Source: Streptomyces reniochalinae (GTDB lineage Bacteria > Actinomycetota > Actinomycetes > Streptomycetales > Streptomycetaceae). From it: a DNA stretch of 64,000 nt. The position numbers and the translations under genes are program-made. Position 1 is the stretch's first letter. Every line of letters begins with the position of its first letter. The stretch is from positions 372,001 to 436,000 of the forward strand of contig NZ_QOIM01000040.1 of the NCBI RefSeq assembly GCF_003323735.1, in the 5' to 3' direction. The notes below the pieces were generated by a model, which saw only the letters and a list, made by a program, of their open reading frames with translations, made no database searches and was not told where the DNA came from. This document shows, one piece after another, positions 32,887-41,062 of the stretch.

Positions 32887-35019
32887 GTGCGCGTTCCCCG
32901 GATTCCGTGGCACAGGCTGGGCGTGGCGGCGTTGCGCGTCACAGCGGTCTGGATGGCCGGCACGCTGACCATGCTCGTCCTGGCGGGTGTGCTGCCCGAC
33001 TTCCGCCTCCAGTCCGCCAGCGGAGACAGCGCCACCGTGATCGGTGTCACGGCGGCAGCGGGTGCCGGCGCCTTCGGGCTGCTGAGCGCTCTGGTGTGGC
33101 CGCTGCTGGTGCGCGCCTTCCTGCTCGTGCCCGCGCTCGTCCTGGGGCTGCTCGTCTTCTTCCTGAACGGGTCGCTGCTGTGGCTGGCGCTCTCCCTGGT
33201 CCCGTACGGCCGCGGCAGCACCGATCCGACGATGGCCGTGGTCGTGGCCGCGGCCATGTCGGCGGCGTCCTCGGCGACCAACGCGTTCTTGGCGGTACGG
33301 GACGATCGCGCCTACCGCCGCAGGCTGGCGCGGATAGCAGTCCGCCGGCAGCGCAGGGAGGGCCGCGAGGGCAGGGCCGAGCCGCCCACCACACCCGGCA
33401 CGGTCTTCCTCCAGCTCGACGGCCTGGGGTACGAGGTGCTCAAGGAGGCACTGGAGGCGCCCGAGGGCGGGGAGCCGCTGATGCCCGCCGTGGCCGCGCT
33501 GTACGGGCGTACCCACAGGATCACCCGCTGGCGCACCGACTGGTCCAGTCAGACCGGCGCCAGCCAGCTGGGCATCCTGCACGGCAGCAACCAGGACGTC
33601 CCCGCCTTCCGCTGGTACGAGAAGGAGACCGGTGAGGTCGTCGTCAGCAACCGGCCCACCAGCGCGGCCGAGCTCCAGCGCCGCGCCATGGAGCGCACGG
33701 GGGACAAGGGGCTCCTCGCCCAGGACGGCGCCAGCCGGGGCAATCTGTTCACCGGCGGCGCCCGCCAGGTGGCACTGGTGCTCTCCGTCGCGGCGCGCCG
33801 CGGCAAGGAGACCCGCTCCCGTGCCGGGTACTTCGCCTACTTCTCCGATCCCGCCAACGCCACCCGCACCGCCGTCTCGTTCGTGGCCGAGGTCGTGCGC
33901 GAGATGGTGCAGTCCACGCGGGCGCTGCTGCGCCGTGAGCGCCCCCGGGTGGGGCGCGGCGGGCTGTACCCGTTCATCCGGGCCTTCGCCACCGTCGTCG
34001 AGCGGGACGTGGTGGTGGCCGCAGTGCTGGGGGACATGCTCAGCTGCCGCACCGCCGTCTACGCCGACCTCGTCGGCTACGACGAGGTCGCCCACCACTC
34101 CGGGCCGCGCGGCCGGGACACCCGGCAGGTGCTGCGCCGCCTCGACAGATCGGTCCAGCTGATCGCCAAGGTCGCCGCGCGCGCCCCGCGCCCCTACCGT
34201 CTGGTGCTGCTCTCCGACCATGGGCAAAGCTTCGGCGAGACGTTCGAGGAGGCGTACGGGCTGTCGCTGGAAGAGCTCGTGCGTGCCGGCAGCGGACTTC
34301 AGGTGCCCCGGCGTGCCGGCCGGACGGCCAGCGGCTCCGAGGCCCGCGCCGCGGCGCGCGCGGCACTGCGGCGGCCGGAGGAGTGCGGCCAGGAAGTCCC
34401 GCGCAAACCGGACCGCGACCGGGGGCCTGTGGTGCTGGCCTCCGGCAACCTGGGGCTGATCTCGTTTCCCGACGTGCCGGGGCGACTGACCCGGGAACGG
34501 ATCCAGGAGCTGCGGCCCGCGCTGCTGCCGACGCTGACCGAGCACCAGGGGATCGGTTTCGTGCTGGTGCGCAGCGCCCGGCACGGCCCCGTCGTACTGG
34601 GCGCGGGCGGCTGCGAACGCCGGCTGCTGACCGGCGAGGTGGTCGGTCCGCGCGACCCGCTGGCGCCGTTCGGACCCGGTGCGGCCCAGGCGGTACTGCG
34701 GACGGCCCAGTTCCCGCACGCGCCCGACATCATGGTCAACTCGGCGTTCGACCCGGCGACGGGCGCGGTGCACGCCTTCGAGGAGCAGGTCGGCTCGCAC
34801 GGTGGGCTGGGCGGCGAGCAGAGCCACGCCTTCCTCCTCTCTCCGCTGGAGCTGTCTCCCCCCGTCGAACCGGGGGAGGAGCTGGTGGGGGCCCAGGCGG
34901 TCCACCGGGTGCTGCGTCGCTGGCTGACCGAGTCCGCCGAGCCCCGTCCCGTGCCGGGCCCGGCACCCCTCGCTACGCCGGGGCCTGCGAAGAACCAGCC
35001 GCTCTCCCCGGCGCCCTGA
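32887..35019 (+). CDS. Membrane-anchored alkaline-phosphatase-superfamily protein with N-terminal holin-like helices
   Basis: About 710 residues. The first ~135 contain four hydrophobic helices resembling the phage-holin/PACE-type domain. From ~175 an alkaline-phosphatase-superfamily catalytic domain follows with all expected ligands: VFLQLDGLGYEV (Asp), DWSSQTGASQLGILHG (nucleophile region), YADLVGYDEVAHHSG (Asp, His), LVLLSDHGQSFG (Asp-His) and GSHGG (late His). It likely hydrolyses a phospho-ester on the membrane. The start is uncertain: GTG 32887 follows GGGAGG by 13 nt; GTG 32866 and CTG 32878 are in the same frame. It is divergent from the MBL-DedA pair. Confidence 0.8.
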   Translation: MRVPRIPWHRLGVAALRVTAVWMAGTLTMLVLAGVLPDFRLQSASGDSATVIGVTAAAGAGAFGLLSALVWPLLVRAFLLVPALVLGLLVFFLNGSLLWLALSLVPYGRGSTDPTMAVVVAAAMSAASSATNAFLAVRDDRAYRRRLARIAVRRQRREGREGRAEPPTTPGTVFLQLDGLGYEVLKEALEAPEGGEPLMPAVAALYGRTHRITRWRTDWSSQTGASQLGILHGSNQDVPAFRWYEKETGEVVVSNRPTSAAELQRRAMERTGDKGLLAQDGASRGNLFTGGARQVALVLSVAARRGKETRSRAGYFAYFSDPANATRTAVSFVAEVVREMVQSTRALLRRERPRVGRGGLYPFIRAFATVVERDVVVAAVLGDMLSCRTAVYADLVGYDEVAHHSGPRGRDTRQVLRRLDRSVQLIAKVAARAPRPYRLVLLSDHGQSFGETFEEAYGLSLEELVRAGSGLQVPRRAGRTASGSEARAAARAALRRPEECGQEVPRKPDRDRGPVVLASGNLGLISFPDVPGRLTRERIQELRPALLPTLTEHQGIGFVLVRSARHGPVVLGAGGCERRLLTGEVVGPRDPLAPFGPGAAQAVLRTAQFPHAPDIMVNSAFDPATGAVHAFEEQVGSHGGLGGEQSHAFLLSPLELSPPVEPGEELVGAQAVHRVLRRWLTESAEPRPVPGPAPLATPGPAKNQPLSPAP

Positions 35020-35059
35020 CCCCGCCCACCGGCCGCGTGCCGTGCCGTGACGCGGTGGC

Positions 35060-36133
35060 TCACGCGTGGTCGCGGTCGCGGATCGGGGCGCCCACATCCC
35101 GCAGGTGGCGCAGTGCTTCGCGCCAGGACGCCAGCAGCCCCGTCTCGTGGTAGGCGATGCCCAGCTCGGCACAGTAGTCCCGGACCAGGGGCCGCGCCTT
35201 GCGCAGGTGCGGCGTCGGCATGCTGGGGAAGAGGTGGTGCTCGATCTGGTAGTTGAGCCCGCCGAGCGCGACGTCGGTGAGCAGTCCGCCGCGCACGTTG
35301 CGGGAGGTGAGGACCTGGCGGCGCAGGAAGTCGGGCCGCTCGTCGCCCTTGAGGGTGGGCATGCCCTTGTGGTTGGGCGCGAAGATGCTGCCCAGGTAGA
35401 CGCCGAAGACGGCGTGGTGGACGAAGAGCACCGCCACGGCCATGCCGGCGGGCAGCGCGGTGAAGAGCGCTGCCAGGTAGCCGGCCGTGTGCACGAGGAG
35501 CAGTCCGCCTTCGAGCCACCGGCGCTTCATGTGCGGCCGGCGCAGTGCCCGGAAGCTGGAGACGTGGAGGTTGAAGCCTTCGAGTGTCAGCAGGGGGAAG
35601 AAGAGCGCGGCCTGGTGCCGTCCGATGAAGCGGGGGAGCCCGCGCGCTTCGCTCGCCTGCTCCCGCGACCAGACGAGGATGTCGGGTGCCACGTCGGGGT
35701 CGAGGTCCTCGTGGTTGGGGTTGGCGTGGTGGCGGGTGTGCTTGTTCATCCACCAGCCGTAGGACATGCCGATGCCCAGGTTGCCGACCGCGCGGCCGAA
35801 GGTCTCGCTGGCGCGGCGGCCGCGGAAGACCTGCCGGTGTGCGAGGTCGTGGGCGACCAGCGCCAGCTGTCCGTAGACCAGGCCGAGGTATCCGGCGACC
35901 GCGAGCTGCCACCAGGAGGTGCCCACGGTGAACAGGGCGACCCAGCCCGCCACGAACGCCGCGGCGACCAGGGTGAGGCGCACGGTGTAGTAGAGCGGCC
36001 TGCGGGCCATCAGACCCGCGGCGGAGATCCGGTCGGCGAGCCGGGAGAAGTCGCTTCCCTGGCGGGCCTCACGGGCAGCCGCTGTGGCGCCGGCGGCGGG
36101 GCGTGGGCGGGCCGTGTCGGTCGCTGTCGTCAT
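35060..36133 (-). CDS. Membrane fatty acid (acyl-lipid/acyl-CoA) desaturase
   Basis: 357 residues with the three histidine boxes of the di-iron desaturases: LVAHDLAHRQVF (HxxxH), KHTRHHANPNHE (HxxHH) and GLNYQIEHHLFPSMP (QxxHH), spaced by paired hydrophobic segments. It introduces a double bond into acyl chains, probably for membrane fluidity, using a ferredoxin-type partner not encoded nearby. The ATG (MTTATDTARPRP) is the first plausible start. A perfect 30-bp palindrome lies 75 bp upstream, so expression is probably under repressor control. Confidence 0.9.
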   Translation of the reverse strand: MTTATDTARPRPAAGATAAAREARQGSDFSRLADRISAAGLMARRPLYYTVRLTLVAAAFVAGWVALFTVGTSWWQLAVAGYLGLVYGQLALVAHDLAHRQVFRGRRASETFGRAVGNLGIGMSYGWWMNKHTRHHANPNHEDLDPDVAPDILVWSREQASEARGLPRFIGRHQAALFFPLLTLEGFNLHVSSFRALRRPHMKRRWLEGGLLLVHTAGYLAALFTALPAGMAVAVLFVHHAVFGVYLGSIFAPNHKGMPTLKGDERPDFLRRQVLTSRNVRGGLLTDVALGGLNYQIEHHLFPSMPTPHLRKARPLVRDYCAELGIAYHETGLLASWREALRHLRDVGAPIRDRDHA

Positions 36134-36208
36134 GCCCTCGAGCCTTCCGGCCGTGCCGGTGGGCTGACAGCCGCGCAGCACGCCTCTCCCGCCGGGGGCC
36201 TGGCCTCC

Positions 36209-36238
36209 AGCCCTGGTGTAGCTAGCTACACCAGGGCT
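36209..36238. promoter_or_regulatory. Perfect 30-bp palindrome upstream of the desaturase gene
   Basis: The half site AGCCCTGGTGTAGCT (36209-36223) is followed directly by its exact complement, with no spacer. The centre AGCTAGCT sits between GTGTA and TACAC arms. It lies between the YrhK stop (36322) and the desaturase start (36133). The lack of a loop or U-tract favours an operator for a dimeric (TetR- or GntR-type) repressor over a terminator. No other copy was noticed in the window. Confidence 0.7.
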
Positions 36239-36321
36239 CAGGGGCATCCCGGATGCCCGCTTTCGGGGAGGTCCCGTAGGGGGTCAGCGGGTCCGGCGGG
36301 GCCCGGGTGGCAGGCCCCTGG

Positions 36322-36633
36322 TCAGTAGTCCTGGTCGGAGGCGGTCAGCGCGGCGGCGGCGGTGCCGCCGCCGCGCAGCCGCTGGAGGTGGAGCTGCCGG
36401 GTGAGCCGGATCGCGGGTCTGATCATCAGCTCGACGCTGCCGAGGACGAAGCACCAGGTTCCGGTGTGCGTCCACGCGGGGGAGAAGAACATGATGCTGC
36501 CGATCAGGAACCAGACGGCGATCAGGGCGTCGTTGGCGACGCTGGCCGCCTCGTAGCGCTGCCGGACGACGAGTTCCGCGTGGCCGATGTGCAGGGTGAG
36601 GCTGGCTGCCCGGTGGGGCGGTTTCTGGGGCAC
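36322..36633 (-). CDS. YrhK-like small membrane protein
   Basis: 103 residues. ELVVRQRYEAASVANDALIA, VWFLIGSIMFF and TWCFVLGSVELMIRPAIRLT match the YrhK domain with two membrane helices. The GTG start at 36633 (VPQKPPHRAAS) is the only reasonable in-frame start, but no clear SD is seen. The function is unknown. It may share a transcript with the desaturase gene, 188 bp downstream, unless the palindrome interrupts it. Confidence 0.7.
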   Translation of the reverse strand: MPQKPPHRAASLTLHIGHAELVVRQRYEAASVANDALIAVWFLIGSIMFFSPAWTHTGTWCFVLGSVELMIRPAIRLTRQLHLQRLRGGGTAAAALTASDQDY

Positions 36634-36753
36634 GGGATCAGACGCTAGTGGAGGCGGGCGGTGCGGGCGTGGTGCGACGAGCCGATCCGGTGGCGGGGTG
36701 TCAAGCGGGCACAGAATTCGCACGGCAGATTCACATTTAATTAGGGTGCTGTC

Positions 36754-37383
36754 ATGCGGTTGGCGAAGTCGACGGATCTGGCACTGCGTGTGGTGATGCG
36801 GCTGGCGGTGGCGGGGGAGGAGCTGTGTGTCGCCCGGCAGGTCGCCGACGACATGGCCGTCCCCTACAGCCACCTCGCGAAGGTGGTGAACCGTCTCCAG
36901 CGGCTCGGCGTGGTGGAGACCTGGCGTGGCCGGGGTGGCGGCCTCGCGCTCACGGGGGCCGGGCGGACCGCGTCGGTGGGCTGGCTCGCGCGCGAGTTCG
37001 AGGGCGCGGGCGACGTGGTGGAGTGCGAGGGGAACGACCCGTGCCCGCTGCACCGGGCCTGCCGGCTGCGCTCGGCTCTCCGCTCCGCACAGGAGGCATT
37101 CTTCGCCACTCTCGATCCGCTGACCGTCTCCGACCTCGTCAAGTCGCCCACAGGGCCTGTCCTGCTGGGCACGGTGGCCGACGGGCACGCCCACACCTGG
37201 TACACCGACCGCGACGGCCGCATGGATCCGGCCGAGGTGACCCTCCCGGCCGGTCTGCGCGCTTACCTGTGCGGTCCGCTCCCCTTCATGCGCGCCCTGC
37301 GTGCCCAACTGCTGGACGGCGGCGTCGCGGCGGACCGCGTCCACTACGAGGTCTTCGGGCCCGACATGTGGCCGGCCGGCTGA
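36754..37383 (+). CDS. nsrR: NsrR-type Rrf2 regulator fused to the C-terminal end of flavohemoglobin
   Basis: 209 residues. Residues 1-~143 are an NsrR-like Rrf2 protein: MRLAKSTDLALRVVMRLAVA, the winged-helix with YSHLAKVVNRLQRLGVV, and CEGNDPCPLHRAC with the three cluster-ligand Cys. Residues ~146-209 (HTWYTDRDGRMD, YLCGPLPFMRALRAQLL, VHYEVFGPDMW) match the NAD-binding end of flavohemoglobin Hmp, which normally lies just downstream of nsrR. The globin, FAD domain and most of the NAD domain are missing. The simplest reading is an in-frame deletion joining the two genes. The AT-rich sequence before the start (AGATTCACATTTAATTA, 36729-36745) may be promoter and NsrR operator. Confidence 0.8.
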   Translation: MRLAKSTDLALRVVMRLAVAGEELCVARQVADDMAVPYSHLAKVVNRLQRLGVVETWRGRGGGLALTGAGRTASVGWLAREFEGAGDVVECEGNDPCPLHRACRLRSALRSAQEAFFATLDPLTVSDLVKSPTGPVLLGTVADGHAHTWYTDRDGRMDPAEVTLPAGLRAYLCGPLPFMRALRAQLLDGGVAADRVHYEVFGPDMWPAG

Positions 37384-37482
37384 CGGACCCCGGCCGGCGC
37401 CCGCGGGGCCCGACGGTGACCGCCGCCGCGTGGCAGGCTGACTCCCGTAGAGGTAAGCACCGTTCGGAAGGAAGGGCATCCT

Positions 37483-37788
37483 ATGGCGCCGCAGCCGCTG
37501 ACCCCCGAGGAGACCGAGCAGGCGCTGGCCGGTCTGCCGCACTGGACGACCGACGGCGACAGCGTCTCCCGCTCCTACACGCTGGCGGGCCACCTGCCGG
37601 CCGCGGCGATGGCCCTGCACGTCGCCGCCGTCCAGGAAGAGCTCAACCACCACTCCGAGCTGACGCTCGGCTACAACTCGCTGTCCGTCACGGTCAACAC
37701 GCACAGCGTCGGCGGGAAGATCACCGAGCTGGACGTGGCGCTGGCCCGGCGTATCGAGGAGCTCGCTCCGGGACACGGCGCGAACTGA
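37483..37788 (+). CDS. 4a-hydroxytetrahydrobiopterin dehydratase (pterin-4a-carbinolamine dehydratase)
   Basis: 101 residues, the normal size. The active-site signature is present: ELNHHSELTLGYNSLSVTVN followed by THSVGGKITELD, with the paired His and the later His/Asp. The enzyme regenerates quinonoid dihydropterin in pterin-dependent hydroxylation, and homologues also act in Moco metabolism. The ATG is preceded by GGAAGGAAGGGCATCCT-like SD sequence. It stands alone and is closed by a strong hairpin. Confidence 0.88.
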   Translation: MAPQPLTPEETEQALAGLPHWTTDGDSVSRSYTLAGHLPAAAMALHVAAVQEELNHHSELTLGYNSLSVTVNTHSVGGKITELDVALARRIEELAPGHGAN

Positions 37789-37830
37789 CGGCCGAAGACG
37801 GCCCCGCGGCGCCGTGCCCCCGCACACCAC

Positions 37831-37866
37831 GCGCCCTGTGCCACCCCTCGGGGCGGCACAGGGCGC
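37831..37866. terminator. Bidirectional hairpin terminator between convergent genes
   Basis: GCGCCCTGTGCC (37831-37842) pairs perfectly with GGCACAGGGCGC (37855-37866); the loop can extend the stem. It serves the pterin dehydratase (+) and the aldo/keto reductase (-) genes. Confidence 0.8.
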
Positions 37867-37907
37867 ATGAGGTGCGGCGCGGACGTGGCCGCGCCGTGGA
37901 CCGCGGG

Positions 37908-38744
37908 TCAGCCCCTCCAGTTCATGGAGTCCGGGTCGGGGCCCAGCCGCGTGTCGGTGTTGAGGGCGGCGATCTCGGCCATGTCCTCGCTGGTGAGCTC
38001 GAAGTCGAACAGATCGAAGTTCTCCCGCACCCGCGAGGGGGTGACCGACTTGGGGATCACCACGTTGCCCAGTTGCAGGTGCCAGCGGAGCACCACCTGG
38101 GCGACGGTCTTGCCGTGCTTGCCCGCGATCCCCGTCAGCGTCGGGTCGTCGAGCAGGTCACCGCCCTGGCCGAGCGGGGACCAGGCCTCGGTGGCGATGC
38201 CGTGGTCGGTGTGGTAGGCGCGGGGCACCGACTGCTGGAGCCGCGGGTGCAGCTCGATCTGGTTGACGGCCGGAACGGTGCCGCCGAGCTCGATCAGCCG
38301 GTTGAGGTGGGCCGGCTGGAAGTTCGAGACGCCGATCGCGCGGGCGCGCCCCTCGGCGTAGATCTTCTCGAACGCGCGCCAGGTGTCCGCGTACTCGTCG
38401 ACCTCGGGCATCGGCCAGTGGATGAGATAGAGGTCCACGGCGTCGAGGCCGAGCTTGGCCAGCGAGGCGTCGAAGGCGCGCAGGGTCGAGTCGTAGCCCT
38501 GCTCGGAGTTCCACAGCTTGGTGGTGACGAACAGCTCGTCGCGCGGCAGACCCGAGGCGGCGAGGGCGCGGCCCACGCCTTCCTCGTTCTCGTACGCCGC
38601 GGCGGTGTCGATGCTGCGGTAGCCGGACTCCAGCGCCGTGGTCACCGCCGTGGCCGCCTCGTCGGCCGGCACCTGCCAGACGCCGAAGCCGAGCTGCGGC
38701 ATCTCGACGCCGTTGTTGAGCGTGGTGGTGGGAACGTTGCTCAC
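37908..38744 (-). CDS. Aldo/keto reductase
   Basis: 278 residues. The catalytic tetrad is visible in RSIDTAAAYENEEGVG (Asp, Tyr), LFVTTKLWN (Lys) and YLIHWPMP (His); the NADPH-binding end reads VVIPKSVTPSRVRENFDLFD. The family reduces aldehydes and ketones (for example 2,5-diketo-gluconate reductase type). The GTG start (VSNVPTTTLNNG) has AAGGACC upstream. Confidence 0.9.
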   Translation of the reverse strand: MSNVPTTTLNNGVEMPQLGFGVWQVPADEAATAVTTALESGYRSIDTAAAYENEEGVGRALAASGLPRDELFVTTKLWNSEQGYDSTLRAFDASLAKLGLDAVDLYLIHWPMPEVDEYADTWRAFEKIYAEGRARAIGVSNFQPAHLNRLIELGGTVPAVNQIELHPRLQQSVPRAYHTDHGIATEAWSPLGQGGDLLDDPTLTGIAGKHGKTVAQVVLRWHLQLGNVVIPKSVTPSRVRENFDLFDFELTSEDMAEIAALNTDTRLGPDPDSMNWRG

Positions 38745-38910
38745 GCGAGGGGTCCTTACGTTCGTTTCGGGTTCTCTTGCTGCTTGCCCCCCAGGTGAAC
38801 GCCCGGTGCCCGGCTTCTGTTCCCTCCCGGTTCCTCCCCTGCACCCGGCGCTCGCCCCCGGGGTACCCAGGGATCCGGGCGGCATCAGCCCGGTGCCCCG
38901 CTCCGGGCCG

Positions 38911-40737
38911 TCAGCCCCGGTACAGGGCCTCTATCTCGGCGGCGTAGGCCGTCTCGATCGCGCCCCGCTTCAGCTTCATCGACGGCGTCAGCAGCCCGTC
39001 CTCCTCCGCGAAGGGCCGGGCCAGTATCCGGAAGGTGCGGATGGACTCCGCCTGCGAGACCTGGGTGTTCGCCGCGACGACCGCCCGCCGCATCTCCCGC
39101 TCCAGATCCTCGTCCCGCAGCAGCTCGGCGGGGTCCAGACCGGGTTTGTCCCGCATCGCCAGCCAGTGCTGCACCGCCTCCTCGTCGAGGGTGAGCAGCG
39201 CGGACACGTACGGCCTGTCGTTGCCCAGCACGATGCACTGACCGACCAGCGGATGCTCCCGCACCCGCTCCTCCAGCGGTCCAGGGGAGACGCTCTTGCC
39301 GCCGGAGGTCACCAGGATCTCCTTCTTGCGGCCGGTGATCGTCAGGTAGCCCCGGTCGTCCAGGGAGCCCAGGTCGCCGGTGGCCATCCAGCCGCCGCGC
39401 AGGGAGTTGTGGGTGGCGTGCGGGTTGTTGAGGTAGCCGCCGAAGACCTGCCCGCCGTGCAGCAGGATCTCACCGTCGTCGGCGATCCGCACGGTGGTGC
39501 CGGGGATCGGCTGTCCCACCGTGCCGAAGCGGGGGCGCTCGGGCGGGTTGGCGACGGCGGCGGCCGTTGTCTCGGTCAGCCCGTACCCTTCGAAGATCCG
39601 CATGCCCGCGCCGTCGAAGAACAGCCCCAGCCGCCGTTCCATGGCCGAGCCGCCCGACATCGCGTACCGGCAGCGGCCGCCCATCGCCTCCCGCAGCTTG
39701 GTGTAGACGAGCCGGTCGTAGAGCTGGTGCTGCATGCGCAGCGAGGCACCGGGTCCAGGGCCGCTGCCGAACGCCTTGTGTTCGAGCGCCTCCGCGTAGC
39801 GGACCGCCACGTCCACGGCCTTCTCGAAGGGGCCCAGCTTGCCGTCGGCCTCGGCCTTGCGGCGGACGCTCTGGAAGATCTTCTCGAACAGGTGCGGTAC
39901 CGCCTGGATGAAGGTGGGGCGGAAGGCCCGCAGGTCGGGCAGGAGCGCCTTGGCCGTCATCTCCGGCTGGTGCCCCAGCTTGATCCCGCCGCGCACCGCG
40001 GCGACCTCCACCATCCGTCCGAAGACGTGGGTCAGCGGCAGGAACAGCAGCAGGGAGCCCTGTTCCCCCTGCTTGGCGCCGAAGACCTGGTCGTAGCGGG
40101 CGACGATGTTGTCGGCCTCGGCCATGAAGTTGGCGTGCGTGAGCACACAGCCCTTGGGGCGCCCTGTGGTGCCGGAGGTGTAGATGACGGTGGCGGCGGT
40201 GTCCGGGGTCAGCGCCAGCCGGTGCCGGTGGACCACCTCGTCGTCCAGGTGCGCGCCGGCGGCGACGATCTCCTCCATGGCGGCGGCGTCCAGCTGCCAC
40301 AGCTTCTTCAGCCGCGGCAGCCCGTCGACGACCGAGCCGATGGTCATCGCGTGGTCCTCGTGCTCGACCACCGCCGCCGACACCTCGGCGTCGTGCAGCA
40401 TCCAGGCGACCTGCTCGGCCGAGGAGGTGGGGTAGACGGGGACGGGCTGGGCGCCGATCGACCACAGCGCGAAGTCCAGCAGCGTCCACTCGTAGCGCGT
40501 ACGGGACATCAGCGCGACGCGGTCCCCGAACCGGACGCCCTGGGCCAGCAGGCCCTTCGCCACCGCGACGACCTCGTCGCGGAAGTGGGCCGCGGTCACC
40601 TCCTGCCACTGGCCTTGCGGGTCCTTGCGGGCCAGCAACGGCAGGGCCGGACGCTCGTCGGCGTGCGCGAAGACGGCGTCGGCCAGCCCGCCCACCTGGG
40701 GCTCCGTCGCCAACGCGTCAACGGTGAACTCGCGCAA
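38911..40737 (-). CDS. Long-chain fatty acid-CoA ligase (AMP-dependent synthetase)
   Basis: 608 residues. YTSGTTGRPKGCVLTH is the P-loop-like AMP motif, EGYGLTETTAA and GWMATGDLGSLDDRGYLTIT the adenylate-binding motifs, and GRKKEILVTSGGKSVSPGPL the hinge with the catalytic Lys region near PSMKLKR at the C-terminus. It activates fatty acids to acyl-CoA for degradation or lipid synthesis. The start is an unusual TTG (LREFTVDAL) chosen because GAGGAG lies 8 nt upstream and family members begin with REF. Divergent from the SBF-like transporter with 325 bp between; that gap holds the 10-bp repeats described separately and no gene. Confidence 0.9.
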   Translation of the reverse strand: MREFTVDALATEPQVGGLADAVFAHADERPALPLLARKDPQGQWQEVTAAHFRDEVVAVAKGLLAQGVRFGDRVALMSRTRYEWTLLDFALWSIGAQPVPVYPTSSAEQVAWMLHDAEVSAAVVEHEDHAMTIGSVVDGLPRLKKLWQLDAAAMEEIVAAGAHLDDEVVHRHRLALTPDTAATVIYTSGTTGRPKGCVLTHANFMAEADNIVARYDQVFGAKQGEQGSLLLFLPLTHVFGRMVEVAAVRGGIKLGHQPEMTAKALLPDLRAFRPTFIQAVPHLFEKIFQSVRRKAEADGKLGPFEKAVDVAVRYAEALEHKAFGSGPGPGASLRMQHQLYDRLVYTKLREAMGGRCRYAMSGGSAMERRLGLFFDGAGMRIFEGYGLTETTAAAVANPPERPRFGTVGQPIPGTTVRIADDGEILLHGGQVFGGYLNNPHATHNSLRGGWMATGDLGSLDDRGYLTITGRKKEILVTSGGKSVSPGPLEERVREHPLVGQCIVLGNDRPYVSALLTLDEEAVQHWLAMRDKPGLDPAELLRDEDLEREMRRAVVAANTQVSQAESIRTFRILARPFAEEDGLLTPSMKLKRGAIETAYAAEIEALYRG

Positions 40738-40916
40738 AGACTCTGCTCCTCGACTGCACAGCGCCACATGGGGCGGTGCGAGTGACCGTATCCGATCGGG
40801 CACCATGATCGGCAGGGAGTCCCCGCAGGTCAGTCGGTCAATTGAGGACAGTTCGACGGCGGGTGAGGGGATCGCCGCCAAGTCGTCGCCCGACCCGCCG
40901 GGTTTCTGCACCGAAC

Positions 40917-40946
40917 CTTCGCGAGGCTTCGCAAATCTTCGCGAAA
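40917..40946. repeat. Three helically phased 10-bp direct repeats (CTTCGCGA type)
   Basis: CTTCGCGAGG (40917), CTTCGCAAAT (40927) and CTTCGCGAAA (40937) are spaced exactly 10 bp, so equal faces of the helix are presented three times. They lie in the divergent region between the fatty acid-CoA ligase and SBF-like transporter genes, the usual place for a shared operator. Confidence 0.6.
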
Positions 40947-41062
40947 GCGGGAGTGGCTCCGCGCGGCTCCTCGCGGCGCGGGGGAGCTGGGTCCTGGTGC
41001 GGGGGAGTGCCAGGGGGCGACGCTTCGGAAGCGCGATTCCGCCCATCGGTATCTTGGTGCCC

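Noticed and set aside
36716..36753. A confirmed NsrR operator before the NsrR-Hmp fusion gene
   Set aside because: The region is AT-rich and suggestive, but it is not a clear inverted repeat and I could not match it confidently to the Streptomyces NsrR site, so it is only mentioned in the gene entry.
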